From NCBI GenBank assembly GCA_015847255.1, contig JADLZK010010433.1, forward strand, positions 186,001 to 250,000: a stretch of DNA of 64,000 bases, written 5' to 3'. Positions 33,145 to 43,043 of this stretch are shown piece by piece. Origin of the DNA: Hyparrhenia diplandra (lineage: Eukaryota; Streptophyta; Magnoliopsida; Poales; Poaceae). The notes under the pieces are model-generated. The model saw only the letters and a list, made by a program, of their open reading frames with translations. It had not been told where the DNA came from and did no database searches. A program made the translations under genes and the position numbers. Positions within the stretch are counted from its first letter, which is position 1; each line of letters opens with the position of its first letter.

Positions 33145-34493
33145 TGTGGGGGATCGATATTCGGGACACTGACGAGGAGCTCCCCGCTCAACGTCAACAA
33201 GCTAATGCAGCCCTAAGAGCCCAGTCGGTCAACGCAAAGAGGTCACTACCCTCCAAAGAGCTCCGCGCCCGCGGACGAGCTCCCACCATGGCCGAGCACG
33301 CCTATACAAGCTCTCCGTACCGAGGGACCTGTTCTCGCCTCGACCGAGCTCTCCCGAAGGCGAGCTCCCCCATTCACGTGACGGACGTTCTCCTGAGGAC
33401 CTCTTCCCGTCTCGCTCGAGCTCGAGCTCAACGAATCCTGCGACAACGGAAGAACTCATCTGTCTTCCGCGCGAAGCCTGCCGGTACGGAGTTGGCCAAC
33501 CACTCCCTGACAAGTATTGTAGCCGCGCATCGCTACAGCAACAGGGAGGGGTCTCCTCCATCATACCGCCATACCCCGTCGGCTCCAACAGCGTCGCCAC
33601 AGTACCCTCAAGTACGATCGACGTGCGCATGCCTCATCCATGGTATGGTCGCGCCCACGTCGACGGGATCGATTCCTACCACGATTAGGGACGGCGCGAC
33701 GCCTGCCCACCGCCCGAACCTCGATTCGCGCGTACGGCGGCGACCAATTTCAGCATCCAAGGCTGCAAAGAGCTCGAAGAAGACTCCTGCCCGACCAAAG
33801 AGATCGTCCAGAGAGCTCCCTCGCCGTACCCCGTCGCATCCAACAACTCTACTACAGTCCCCAACGGGTACACACGAAGCGCATCTCGGCGTCAGCGGCA
33901 TGGCCGCTCCTCCCATACCGAAGAGACGGCTTCCAACTACGATTAAAGACAGGACGACGCCCGACCTCCGCCCAGACCAGGATTCACGCGTACGACGATG
34001 ATCGATTTCGGCATCCAAAGCTACCGAGAGCTCGAAGAGAGCCCCTGACCAATCAACGAGCTCGTTCGGAGAGCTCTTTCACCTACCCGCCGCTCCATAG
34101 CCCCTCACTCTATCCACTCTCGCCTCAACTCGAAGAGCTCACATGTCCTGCTCCCCTTGTCACTATAAAAGGAGGGGCAGGGTTCTCAGTTGAGGCAAGG
34201 AGTAAGGGACAACGAACCCCTGTTTTCCAAAAAACCAGCATCCTCACTCACCCTCATATTGGCACTTGCCTCAATCTCAAGAGACTTGGGAGCCCGCTCC
34301 CTCTCTCGATCCGCTTGTACACACCCCGGTATGAGCATTTGAGCTCGGATAGTGATCACACTGGACTAGGGAGCTTGATTTCGCCCCGAACCAGTATAAA
34401 CTTGTGTCATTGTCTCTAGAGCTAGGCCATTCGGAGAACGCATTAGCCAGTCGATTACTGTGACCGTGGTCACAGCGATATCAGACCACGACA
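33145..34493 (+). mobile_element. Solo LTR, probably Ty3/gypsy
   Basis: The sequence begins TGTGGGGGATCGATATTC and ends ...ACCACGACA. The 5-bp target duplication GAAGT lies at 33140-33144 and 34494-34498. The empty site is in block A at about 14390-14400 (aatgaagttatatgcatc). A TATA box (ctataaaagg) at about 34162 fits plus orientation, with R/U5 downstream. The 305-aa open frame across 33084-34001 is just LTR sequence. Confidence 0.92.
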
Positions 34494-34969
34494 GAAGTCA
34501 TATGCAGCATGGTCATATTGGATCTCAAACTACCTAGCAGGATTTCAAAACGAAGTACGGAGTATTCTTGAGAATGATATATAGGAGGATCTCAAACGAA
34601 AGTATTCAAGAGAATGACATGTAGCAAAAATGACATATATGCTACGAGGCCAAGTATTTGTGGCAGCACACGAATTCATATATATAGGAGGATCTCAAAC
34701 TTATATATGTAGGAGGATCTCAAACGGAGTATTGTCGAGAATGACATATATGCTATGATTCATCCGTTGTTGTCGCCTACTTCTGGTCTTGAAGGACTAC
34801 ATATATGCTCTGTCTTGGAGCATCTAGAAAATGGACATGCTAAAGCATTCCCAAAAGATTCAAATGCACCATATCTTAACGACCCAACACAACTAGGTTA
34901 GTGTTGTGACACCCTAAACCTTAAACCTAAATGACCCAACACAGCTAGGTTGGTTCTAGGCCGCCATCT

Positions 34970-37900
34970 TTATTTAGGCGACTTTCCAAAGCGACGGGTC
35001 TTCTTCTTGCATAGAAAAACATCAGTGAGGACGGTGCTGGACTGCAGTGACGTCTCGAGGATCTCGATAGCCTGCAGCCAAAAATGAATCAAAAAGAAAG
35101 AAAACAATGTTTCAATCGATGTCGTAGCATGTCAAAACAATCAATAAAAATGGGAAGTGTTGAATCTTCTTCTCTGTTTATTTTTTGGTTTCTTCAATCG
35201 ACAAAGTGAACGATGATATTTGTAATCACCTCCAAACGATAAGAAGGCCTGGCCACCTGATTCTTTTCTCCATTGCTATTTCATAGAGTTGCTGATATGT
35301 TACCATGAGGGACTCTAGATCATTCAATTTGTGGATGATACTATTATTTTTATGGGGGCTCGATTTGAACAGGTAAAAATGTACATGCATCATAGAGAGA
35401 TTAATAATAAAGACTACTGGAAATAAAGAATTTTGTTGGCCAAAGGAGAAAGGGGTGTTGGGAACTTGGGATTCAGGACCTAGATGTTCATGCCTCCTTA
35501 GTACTCCCTCTGTCCCATGGACTTCGTCGTTTTTGACTTTTGAACTTTACCATCCGTCTTATTTAAAATATTTATGCAAATCATAAAATAAAATAATCAA
35601 TATTCAAGTATCTTCATTGATAAAATAAGTCGTAAAAAATAAATTATATTTGTGCAAAAAATTTGAATAAGACGAAGCATCGAATAAGATGGCACGGAAA
35701 ACCGGGGTGACAAAGTCGGTGGGGACGGAGGGAGTATATGTAGTATATGGTTGTATCCCCTAATTAATGAATAACTACTGGTAGCTAAACTTAGCTCCCA
35801 TTCAGTCCATGTGTTTGGTAAAAAGTGGACATAATGGACTGAAGTTTAGCTGCCCAAACCAAACTCCCCTAAACTTTAACACAAAGTGAAAAACAAATCT
35901 AGTGAATTCTCGGTTCTTAAGGTCTCATGGGAGGTAAATAATAGTGCAGGGGAGCACCTTCAAAGCAAACATACACCCAAAATTTGGTGCAAAATTTTAG
36001 ACGCATGTCACATCGTACATTGTAGCACGTTTCGTTTGTTAGTGGTAAATATTATCCTACCATGACGTAACTAGGCTCAAAAATCGCTCGCAATGTATAT
36101 CACTAGTACCGAAATCTTCTTTTGTGGCGGGCAAAAAAAAATTATCCGTGGCGGGCACAGCGCCCGCCACCAACCGAAGGTCACGGAAAATGCGCCGCGG
36201 TATCCGTGGCGGCACGCGTGCCCGCCCACGGTTAATAAAAAAAAAAAAAGCACGGAGCCCGCACCGAGCCCATACGGGCCCGACACCAAGCCTGGTCTGC
36301 GGCAGCTAGGGTTCGCCGCCGCGCGACCGATCCGCCGCCCGATCATCGATCCGCCGTCCGCGCTCGCCGTGCCGCCGATCCGGCCGCCCCCGCGCTTCGC
36401 CGTCGTTGATCCGGCGTCGATCCGCCGCCGTGGAGGAGGACGGGCGGATCCGCCCACCTTGTCCCGCCACCGCCGCCGGTGGAGCGCCACCTCCGCTGCC
36501 AGAACCGCCGGAGCCGCCGCCACCTCGCCGGATCCGCCCGTGGCGCCGCCACCTCGCCCGGATCCGCCCGTGGCCGCCGGATCCGCCCGAGCTCGAGGTC
36601 GATCCGGCCGGGTCCGCCGCCGCCGGGAGAGGGAGGCCGCACCCGGCTCATCCGCCGAAGAGGGACGATGGGCGCGCCGCCGCTCGCCGGCGGCGCCGCC
36701 GCGCCCTCGCCCAGTTGCGCCGTGCCTCGCGCCCGGCGGCGTAGCGCCGCTGCGCCGGATCTCGCCGGCCAGCGCCGCCTCCACGCGCCGGGGAGCCGCC
36801 GCCGCCGCCATATGAGGTGGAGAAGGAATCGAGGGAGGGAGGTGGAGACCCGCTGTCTGGTGGAGAAGGAATCGAGGGAGGGAGGTGGAGAGAGTGGTGG
36901 GGACTGGGGAGAAGGAATGACTGAATGAGTTTGCTGAGTCCGCATCGAAACCCTAAGTGTCGTCTTATATACGGCCCGATACGGAGTGAGTTTGGGCTCG
37001 GTAGTGGGGCTCGCGCTATTTTACGTTGCGGGCGTTTCTAACAGGCCCGTCACGCAAAATAGACCTATTTTCTGTGACGGGCCACTTATAAATGCCCGCC
37101 ACGCAAAAAAAAAATTTCCGTGGACGGGCAAAAACGCCCGCCACGTAAAAAAAAAAGCTGGGCGTGGCGGAGTGTTTTCCGTGACGGGCAAAAAGTGTGC
37201 CCGCCACGGAAAAGATTTTGCAAGTGCTCGCAAAATCATTTCGTTACTAGTGTATCAAAACTGTGTAATTAGTTATTTTTTAACCTATATTTTATACTCC
37301 AAATATATGTCTTTTGGTGTATTTAATGTGATTTGATGGAGAGAAAGTGGGAAAAAGGTTAGAAACTTTAGCCATCTAAACAAGTCCTAAGCTTTTATTC
37401 AGACCTAAATATATGAAGGTGGATGATACTTACTCCATCCAAATCATTTTAAAAAGAAAAATCGCAGGAAGGAGTTCTAGCTACCAGATGAAGCTGCAGT
37501 GGTACATACCTCCGTGTAGCCGAGGCTCACCACCCTCTCCTGATGCGCGCCGGGGGCAACGAAGAAGCTCGTCATAAAGGTGGAGAAAATCGGGAGGATT
37601 TCGCCGGCCGGCATGACGCGGAGGTCGTCCATCACCCAGCAGGTGAGGTCGGCCCCCTTCGCGGTGAGCTCAGCGTATGCATCCGAGCAGCTCGCCCCGG
37701 GAAAGCCGCGCGGCACCTCCACCGTCATCTCCCCACCGCAGGCCGGGCACTTCGCGCCGCTCTTTGCCGCGACGTAGCTGCCGCAGCTGCTGGAGCCGCC
37801 ATTCCCGTCGCCGCCGCACACGAAGTAGCGTTCCTTCTCCTGCTGCCGCTGCAGAGGCGGGCGGGAGTCGTTCTCGGCGGCCGCGAACACGCGGAGCTTG

Positions 37901-38106
37901 TCTACGCTGTCGTAGACATTGCCGATGCAAGCTCTCGTGGTCGCGAGGTCGAACGGCAGCGATACGTGGGGCGAGACGAGGATCGAGTGCAGGAACTCGA
38001 TGGCCTCCCCGCTGGCCTCCGCGAACACCACCTGCCGCGCGTTGGGGTTGATGAACAGCTTCAGCTGACGGTGATGAGGCTCGGTGGTGGCTGCGGCGGC
38101 GGCCAT
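34970..38106 (-). CDS. DUF674 family protein, copy 4 (intact, 232 aa)
   Basis: Exon 1 is 38106-37510 (199 codons, ending GYTE), intron 37509-35072 (gtatgt...ctgcag), exon 2 35071-34970 (33 codons plus TAA). The start MAAAAATTEPHHRQLKLFIN leads to NARQVVFAEASGEAIEFLHS. ACIGNVYDSVDKLRVFA follows, then a Cys set FVCGG, SSCGSY and KCPACGGEM that looks like a zinc ribbon (about residues 98-134), then EVPRGFPGASCSDAYAELTA, WVMDDLRVMPAGEILPIFST and VVSLGYTE. Exon 2 has AIEILETSLQSSTVLTDVFL and a basic tail (CKKKTRRFGKSPK). No stop or frameshift was seen. The start is supported by a TATA box 75 bp upstream. No signal peptide or membrane segment is evident. The family is plant-specific and of unknown function. 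The intron carries three transposon insertions. Confidence 0.93.
35504..35734. mobile_element. Stowaway MITE in DUF674-4 intron
   Basis: CTCCCTCTGTCCCATGGACTT to GGGGACGGAGGGAG, TA on both sides (35502-35503 and 35735-35736). 231 bp. Confidence 0.85.
35973..37387. mobile_element. MITE (M4) split by a CACTA element
   Basis: The left part (35973-36100: ggtgcaaaattttagacgc, gcacgtttcgtttgttagtgg, ctcgcaatgtatat) and right part (37253-37387: caaaactgtgtaattagtta, tcttttggtgtatttaatgtg, gccatctaaacaagtcc) join to the same body as M2 and M3. The left terminus is shortened. Confidence 0.8.
36101..37252 (-). mobile_element. Non-autonomous CACTA element with GC-rich captured segment
   Basis: CACTAGTACCGAAATC at the left and ...GATTTTGCGAGC (minus-strand CACTAGTAACGAAATGATTT) at the right. 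The 3-bp target duplication TAT lies at 36098-36100 and 37253-37255. Several gtgacgggc/gcccgccacg subterminal motifs lie at both ends. 1152 bp. On the minus strand it has a TATA box (gtatataag, about 36972-36964), a leader with ctcattcagtcattccttctcccc, and an open frame from 36811 (MAAAAAPRRVEAALAGEIRR, 244 aa, very Arg/Gly/Ala-rich). The sister element at 43710-44940 has the same order of parts. The frame may be of host origin but has no recognised domain. Confidence 0.9.
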
Positions 38107-38340
38107 TGTTGGAAACTCGGATACTACTTTCTTTCTTACCCGCGAAGGAATGGTTTCACTTCAGGAGGCATGTGGGCATATTTATAGAGCCAAGGAGTAG
38201 ACCAGTGCAACTGTGCGCAACTGTGCAAGTGCACTGCCGGCCGGATAGAGTTTGCAACAAAAGAAGGGGTCAAGCTGGACTTTGAAGCTTGTTGACACAC
38301 AGGCGACGCGCTGTAGACGACCGCCATTATCATCTCGTGG
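38107..38340 (-). promoter_or_regulatory. Promoter and 5' UTR of DUF674-4
   Basis: The TATA motif tataaata on the minus strand is at 38186-38179, about 75 bp before the ATG. The matching region of copy 3 has a 15-bp deletion that removes part of this box. The same upstream sequence occurs a third time at about 39485-39560 without a gene. Confidence 0.6.
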
Positions 38341-38987
38341 TGTCCAGCAAACGCAATGCAGTTTGTACGCCCGATCCCTTGCCGACTCCGGACCATCGCG
38401 CTGTGGCGCGCACGAGAGGGCGGACTCACTCACGGACATGTCACGCTCCGTCACGTAGAGAGGTGAAGCTGTACATTAACACATGTACTAGTACGCAACA
38501 CTCCCAGAAGAGTTCCTTTTTGTTGCCTGTTGAGTTTGAGCACACGGCGCGGCCGCACGCCCACTCCAGCGCCCAGTGGGTCAAGGCGCCACAGCCAAGG
38601 CAATTAGGGTCACAGGCAGGCAGCGATGGGACGGCGGCCGAACACAGGCAGAAAGGAACAGGAACAGGGAAGCTCAGGCCTGGCATTGAAGCGATGTCAG
38701 CAGGCCGCACCTGGCGGCATTGGAAAAGCTGGGCTCTGGCTCTCCCCGCTGCACGAAATGAGCAAACCCGATCTTATCCACGTTCAAACGCCCACGCCGT
38801 ATCTCAGCTGGCTTTGGAACCTAGTATCTGTTCTAACAGCTTTGGAACCTTTTTCATTTCCCATATTTGTAAATTATTACAAATATATTAATTAACTGAG
38901 TGTTTCAATTCCAAGAGTTATTATGTCGTTAGTCTAGGGTTTACTCTTTTAAACGTGGATATTCTTTGTGGATCCTATTTAGAATTA
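38341..38987. repeat. Block B 5' flank, matches 17440-17640, 30330-30545 and 42056-42300
   Basis: gccgatcccttgccgactccg-like wording and ctgtggcgcgcacgagaggg match 17460-17520. tgagcaaacccgatcttatcc matches 30338 onward. The open frame 38289-38891 is not kept in the copies, so it is not called a gene. Confidence 0.7.
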
Positions 38988-39265
38988 CTCCCTCCGTCCC
39001 TTATTAACGTGGTGGTGGGGGAGGAGGCACCAAGACCAAGACAAATGACGAAGACACCCCTATAAACCAGTACACAACGACTCATTTGTTTCCACGATTT
39101 TATTTCTTGCTTTTTTTAGACAACGATTGCGTGGTGGGGAGGGAGGGGACAAGACTGCATGCGGTGTACAGGTATAGCCTGAGTGGCCTAGTAGGTATAG
39201 GCAACGGCAACTAAAACGGGACAATACACTGTAGCTCCGGCGACATTTAAATCGGGACGGAGGGG
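38988..39265. mobile_element. Stowaway MITE
   Basis: CTCCCTCCGTCCCTTATTAAC to ATCGGGACGGAGGGG, with TA at 38986-38987 and 39266-39267. 278 bp. Confidence 0.8.
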
Positions 39266-39560
39266 TAGAATCCTAGGGAAATTTTGGGCATTTAGTGTTG
39301 GGCCCCTTACCTTGTGTTGTGTCCCATCAAGAGAGAGTGTTGTTGAACATTTATTGTTGTATATGCTCTAATGACTTGATCTGTCTCACTGACACAAAAG
39401 AGAGAGTTTCGACGCACATTAACAATACAGTCCTATAGAACCCTCCCAAAAAGGGCCTATATAGCCTAGGTAGTCCCCTAGAGGCCTAGGAGTAGACTCT
39501 GTGCAAGTGCACTGACGGAAATCCGGCGTCTGCAACAAAAGATTTTGCTTTGGACTTTGA
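39266..39560. repeat. Third copy of DUF674 upstream sequence (no gene attached)
   Basis: tgtgcaagtgcactgacgg, gtctgcaacaaaag and ttggactttga match the 5' region of copies 3 and 4 (about 16590-16655 and 38210-38290). At 39290-39330 it also has the ccttgtgttgtgtcccatc motif seen at 31385, 42330 and 45985. Confidence 0.7.
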
Positions 39561-40044
39561 GGGCTTGTTTGGAACAAAGGCTTTTCAAAGGAATTTTGTA
39601 GGAATCGAATTCCTCCATTTCGATGACGTCACAGGGCGTTTGGAACGGAGGATTGCGTATTTCCTTTCCGGAGGAAAGGCTTGCCTTCCTTTGAAAAATG
39701 CATGAAATAAAACATCCGGTCTCCCCCTTGTTTTCATTTCCTTCACGAAGTCCAAGGTTGCATGCTGCATTACTTGTTTGGAAGTACTAGTTTATTCGCA
39801 TTGGCCAATGGCCGACATAGCAAGCCCTGCTGTTTGCATGTTGAGAAGCATTAACGTGTCATGTGTGTTTATTTCCTATGCTATTACTATGTTGCAAATT
39901 CCTGCGTTCCAAACACCTACATCATGTTTCTATGTTTTTTTTTCTATGTTTTTCCGTTCCTCTGTTTTCTCACAACACCTACATCATATTCCTGCGTTTT
40001 TTTTTCATTCCTCTATTTTGTATTCCTGTGTTTCAAACAGGCCC
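39561..40044. mobile_element. PIF/Harbinger-type MITE (484 bp)
   Basis: Ends GGGCTTGTTTGGAAC and GTTTCAAACAGGCCC, with 3-bp repeat TGA at 39558-39560 and 40045-40047. Empty sites are in blocks A and B (gactttgaagcttgtt at about 16643 and 38278). No transposase. Confidence 0.85.
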
Positions 40045-40473
40045 TGAAGCTTTGTTGATACAGCAGGGGTCTGTTACGATCCTGCCGATGTTCTTTTCTA
40101 GCACTTGTTGACATGCCCAGCTAGATTCTTAAAAGGAGGTAATAATCCAAAATACAAGTTACAACAGCGACGTTGTAGACGACCAGCATTATCTTTTGTT
40201 AGTCGAAAGTAAAATGTCACCAAATGACGCAGCAATAATCCGGATTCCAGACTCATCGTCCGCGGAGGATGGATGCATCTGTTGCGTGGACCGGAGGTGA
40301 ACGAAACAGCTCTGTGAGCGAGCATGCAAACCCAAACCCTTGATGATCTTGGTCGCTGTGATGACCGACTTTCTCCGACAGTCAATTCATCAAGAATAGT
40401 ACTCCACCGTAGGCAACCTGAGCAGGCATCCTGTTGGGTGTTGTCCAGGCAAAATCTTTCTACTAGTAGAGTA

Positions 40474-40712
40474 CTCCCTCCGTTCCACAATACTTGCAAT
40501 TCTTTGACTCATATAAACTGTGTTTGACCTCTCGTCTTATTCAACTTTTTTTAATAAATATTACCACTTTTGTTATGACTTATTACATCACTAAAGATAT
40601 TGTAATGACGTTTTGTTTGTTTTATAATTTACATAAAAAATTTGAATAAGACGAGCAGTCAAACACAGTTTATATGAGTCAAAGAATTGCAAGTATTGTG
40701 TAACGGAGGGAG
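40474..40712. mobile_element. Stowaway MITE with long near-perfect arms
   Basis: CTCCCTCCGTTCCACAATAC to GTATTGTGTAACGGAGGGAG, with TA on both sides. The arms stay complementary for about 60-70 bases (gcaattctttgactcatata against tatatgagtcaaagaattgc), which suggests a young insertion. Confidence 0.9.
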
Positions 40713-40717
40713 TACTC

Positions 40718-41090
40718 AAACCGGCGGGCTGACCTCCAGTGCATACTGTTCGTTGTCTTGCGAGACTTGGGAAACCTGCCACGAACTCTGACGGGGCAGA
40801 TAGCACAGATAGCACGGATAGCACCGTCTCAAACCGGCGGGCAGACCTCTAGTGCATACTGTTTGTTGTCTTGGGAGACACCAAGCGACATGTGCAACAC
40901 TAGTACGAGCTTGTTTTACTGCCTGTTGAGCACAGTTTTACTGCCTGTTGAGCACACGGCGCGGCCGCACGCCCACTCGATCCAGCGCCCAGTGGGTCAA
41001 GGCGTCAGAGCCAAGGCTGGATAAGAAGGAAGGCGAGGTCGCAGTAGCGCGTCGATGGAACGGCCGGACATGGGAATAGAGGAACAGAGG
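40718..41090. repeat. Duplicated host sequence, with internal ~110-bp tandem copy
   Basis: caaaccggcgggctgacctc...gtgcatactgttcgttgtc occurs at about 40718 and again at about 40831, and a third time at about 45456. The 41008-41045 part is the empty site for the LINE. Confidence 0.75.
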
Positions 41091-41955
41091 CCTGGGTGGG
41101 TTGGGTTGGATCCAACCCAGTTTTCTGGGTTGGGTTGAACCCAACTCGTTGTTTGGTTGCAGCTCTGAATTTGGGGATGGAGTGAACCCATCTCGTGTTT
41201 GGTTGAAGAAATTGAGAATATGGGTTGAATGACTGGATAACACCGTTTGTGAAGGTGTTTTTTACATCAGGACTCTGAGCTGTTTAGAAATCAGTGAAGG
41301 CTATATTAATAAATCTTTCTCTACGGTATTTTTACATCAGAAACCCCGTGTAAGAGAAATCAAATTAAATTTTTATCCTTCCTCTTCCTCTTCGTTCGCC
41401 ACGTACAGGAAGCGCCGCCGCCCGCCGCACCGCTCACGCTTCGTGGCGGCCGGATTCGCGGCTCGTGGCGGCCGGATTCGCGGGCGAGCTCATGGCGGCT
41501 GGATTCGCGGCTTCGTCGCGGCCGGATTCGCGGCGGCAGCGGGCCGGATTCACGGCTTCGATGCGGGCGGATTCGCGTCGAGCGCGCGGCGGTCGTCGCT
41601 GGCCTACTCCCTCCCGCCCGCGCGCTCCCGCTGGCCCGCCTGGGCGAGCTCCCGCCGCCCGCGCGACCATGGACGGACGAAGCGGAGCCAGGGGCGCGCT
41701 CGCGGGGCGGACGCGGTCGGACCATGGCGGCGTCGCGGCTCGCCAGACGGCGAAGACGGAGCGAGCGCCGTGCCTCGAACCCCGCGTGGGTTGGCTCCGT
41801 CCGCCAGATTTGGACGGACGGAGCCAACCCGCATCTTCACCGAATATTCCTCCCCGGGTTGGCTCCGCCCCCCGCTTCCTCCATCCAAACAGCCGAAAAA
41901 AGGGGTTCAACCCAACCCGGCTCGCTCCGCTCTCCAACCAAACATACGGGTCATG
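41091..41955. mobile_element. Probable non-autonomous DNA element with GC-rich interior
   Basis: It interrupts host sequence that is continuous elsewhere (ggaacag...ctgcaggcc, as at about 30206-30230). Both ends have inverted copies of gggttgggttgaaccc and of tgtttggttg. The interior contains a run of imperfect repeats gcggccggattcgcgg (about 41436-41560). Open frames exist on both strands with no domain. Exact termini and target duplication were not resolved. Confidence 0.45.
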
Positions 41956-42780
41956 AGTGGAGCTGCAGGCCGCACCTCTGCCAGTGTAACCTGCTGCACC
42001 TCTGCTTATGCCAGGATTGCACTGCACCCAAGGCTGTCGTTGCGGGGTCGGGGAGGGTATGAGCAAACCCGAACGCCCAACGTCGATTCCCCCATGTGAA
42101 CGTGGTTTGTCATAACATCACCGTATCTACAGCTGTCTTTTTGGAACCTTACTACTCATTTCCCGTATTTTCCAATTATTACAGATATCAATTAACTGAG
42201 TGTTCTGATGCCAGGAGTTATCGTGTCTTAGTTTAGGGTTTACTCTTTTAACTTTATGTTTTCTTAGTGGAGCAGTATGATCTAACGACGCATTGAGATC
42301 CTAAGGAAACTCGGGCATTTATTACCTTGTGTTGTGTCTCATCGACGACACTGTGACCAGCTCAGCGAGGCCTGGGCGTTCCTTGCTATCCATTTGACTC
42401 GATGACCCCGGTTTCCTAGCCGTGCCGTGTGATGCCATGACTGACACCGGCCACCGCTCCGCCTGACCGCCTGCACAGGCTACGTGACGGACGGACACAG
42501 CTATGACACAGGGCTGTTCGGCTGCACAACACTGTGCCCCCTCTACCCGTTACTACTACTGTACTAGTATAGGAGTACTCGGCGTGTGTCCTCCCAATCC
42601 GCCAACCCAATGCAACACCATGCATGCACCTGCATGCACCGGAATATCAGCTGGCAAATTTACTCGCAGTAGATCGTTCGTATCTACCACTGCCCGATTT
42701 GCTGCATCCACACAGCAAGTCGAAGCGGATCAATGCATTTAGTAGATCGATAGGCACCGTGTGCCTTCCATCCCACCGTC
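41956..42780. other. Duplicated flank DNA, no gene seen
   Basis: The 42056-42300 part matches 30330-30545. The 42320-42360 part carries the ccttgtgttgtgtctcatc motif. The remainder has only short, domain-less frames. Confidence 0.5.
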
Positions 42781-42814
42781 TGTGCTGCCTTTTCTACGAT
42801 TCTAGGAGTATCTC

Positions 42815-42960
42815 TATGCGCCAGGGCCCTCGCCCGTGCGCGACGCCATCCAACGCTGCATCGGCCACCTGCACACGACCGACCCTCTGGTCCGGGCGCG
42901 CTGCCCGGCGGAGAGCGAGATGCTCGTCGTCACGGCCCGTCCGTACATTCGTGTGCTTGC
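42815..42960 (+). pseudogene. Unidentified GC-rich coding-like fragment, copy 1
   Basis: The frame SPVRDAIQRCIGHLHTTDPL followed by ...ESEMLVVTA recurs, with indels, at 49605-49825. Keeping protein-like wording across indels suggests remains of a real exon. I do not recognise the family. Compared with copy 2 this one has an internal deletion of roughly 90-100 bp before ESEMLVV. Confidence 0.4.
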
Positions 42961-43043
42961 TTTATATTCATCCTATGATCGATCGGTCCTGTTGTTTGGA
43001 TTTATGCATAGCGAACAATGGAAGACACACTTCAAGTGCCTAT

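Larger units (their letters stand above)
35072..37509 (-). other. 2.4-kb intron of DUF674-4 filled with transposons
   Basis: Starts gtatgt and ends ctgcag, phase 0. It contains Stowaway 35504-35734, MITE M4 (about 35973-37387) and inside M4 the CACTA element 36101-37252. The copy-3 intron, without these, is 1059 bp. Confidence 0.85.
32222..38520. repeat. Duplicated block B (flanks and body of DUF674-4)
   Basis: The counterpart of block A (see that entry for matching stretches). It contains the intact DUF674-4. Insertions specific to B are the solo LTR 33145-34493, Stowaway 35504-35734, and MITE M4 with CACTA 36101-37252. Confidence 0.85.

Noticed and set aside
33084..34001. 305-aa open frame on the plus strand (and 33640-34419)
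   Set aside because: It lies almost completely within the solo LTR 33145-34493, and no protein family is recognisable.
36093..36815. 240-aa plus-strand frame opposite the 244-aa minus-strand frame
   Set aside because: GC-rich shadow. The minus strand has the TATA, leader and ATG shared with the sister CACTA element, so it is the better candidate.
41434..42066. 210-aa minus-strand frame with ESGRHEA-like repeats
   Set aside because: Produced by imperfect gcggccggattcgcgg repeats in a GC-rich transposon interior; both strands are open.
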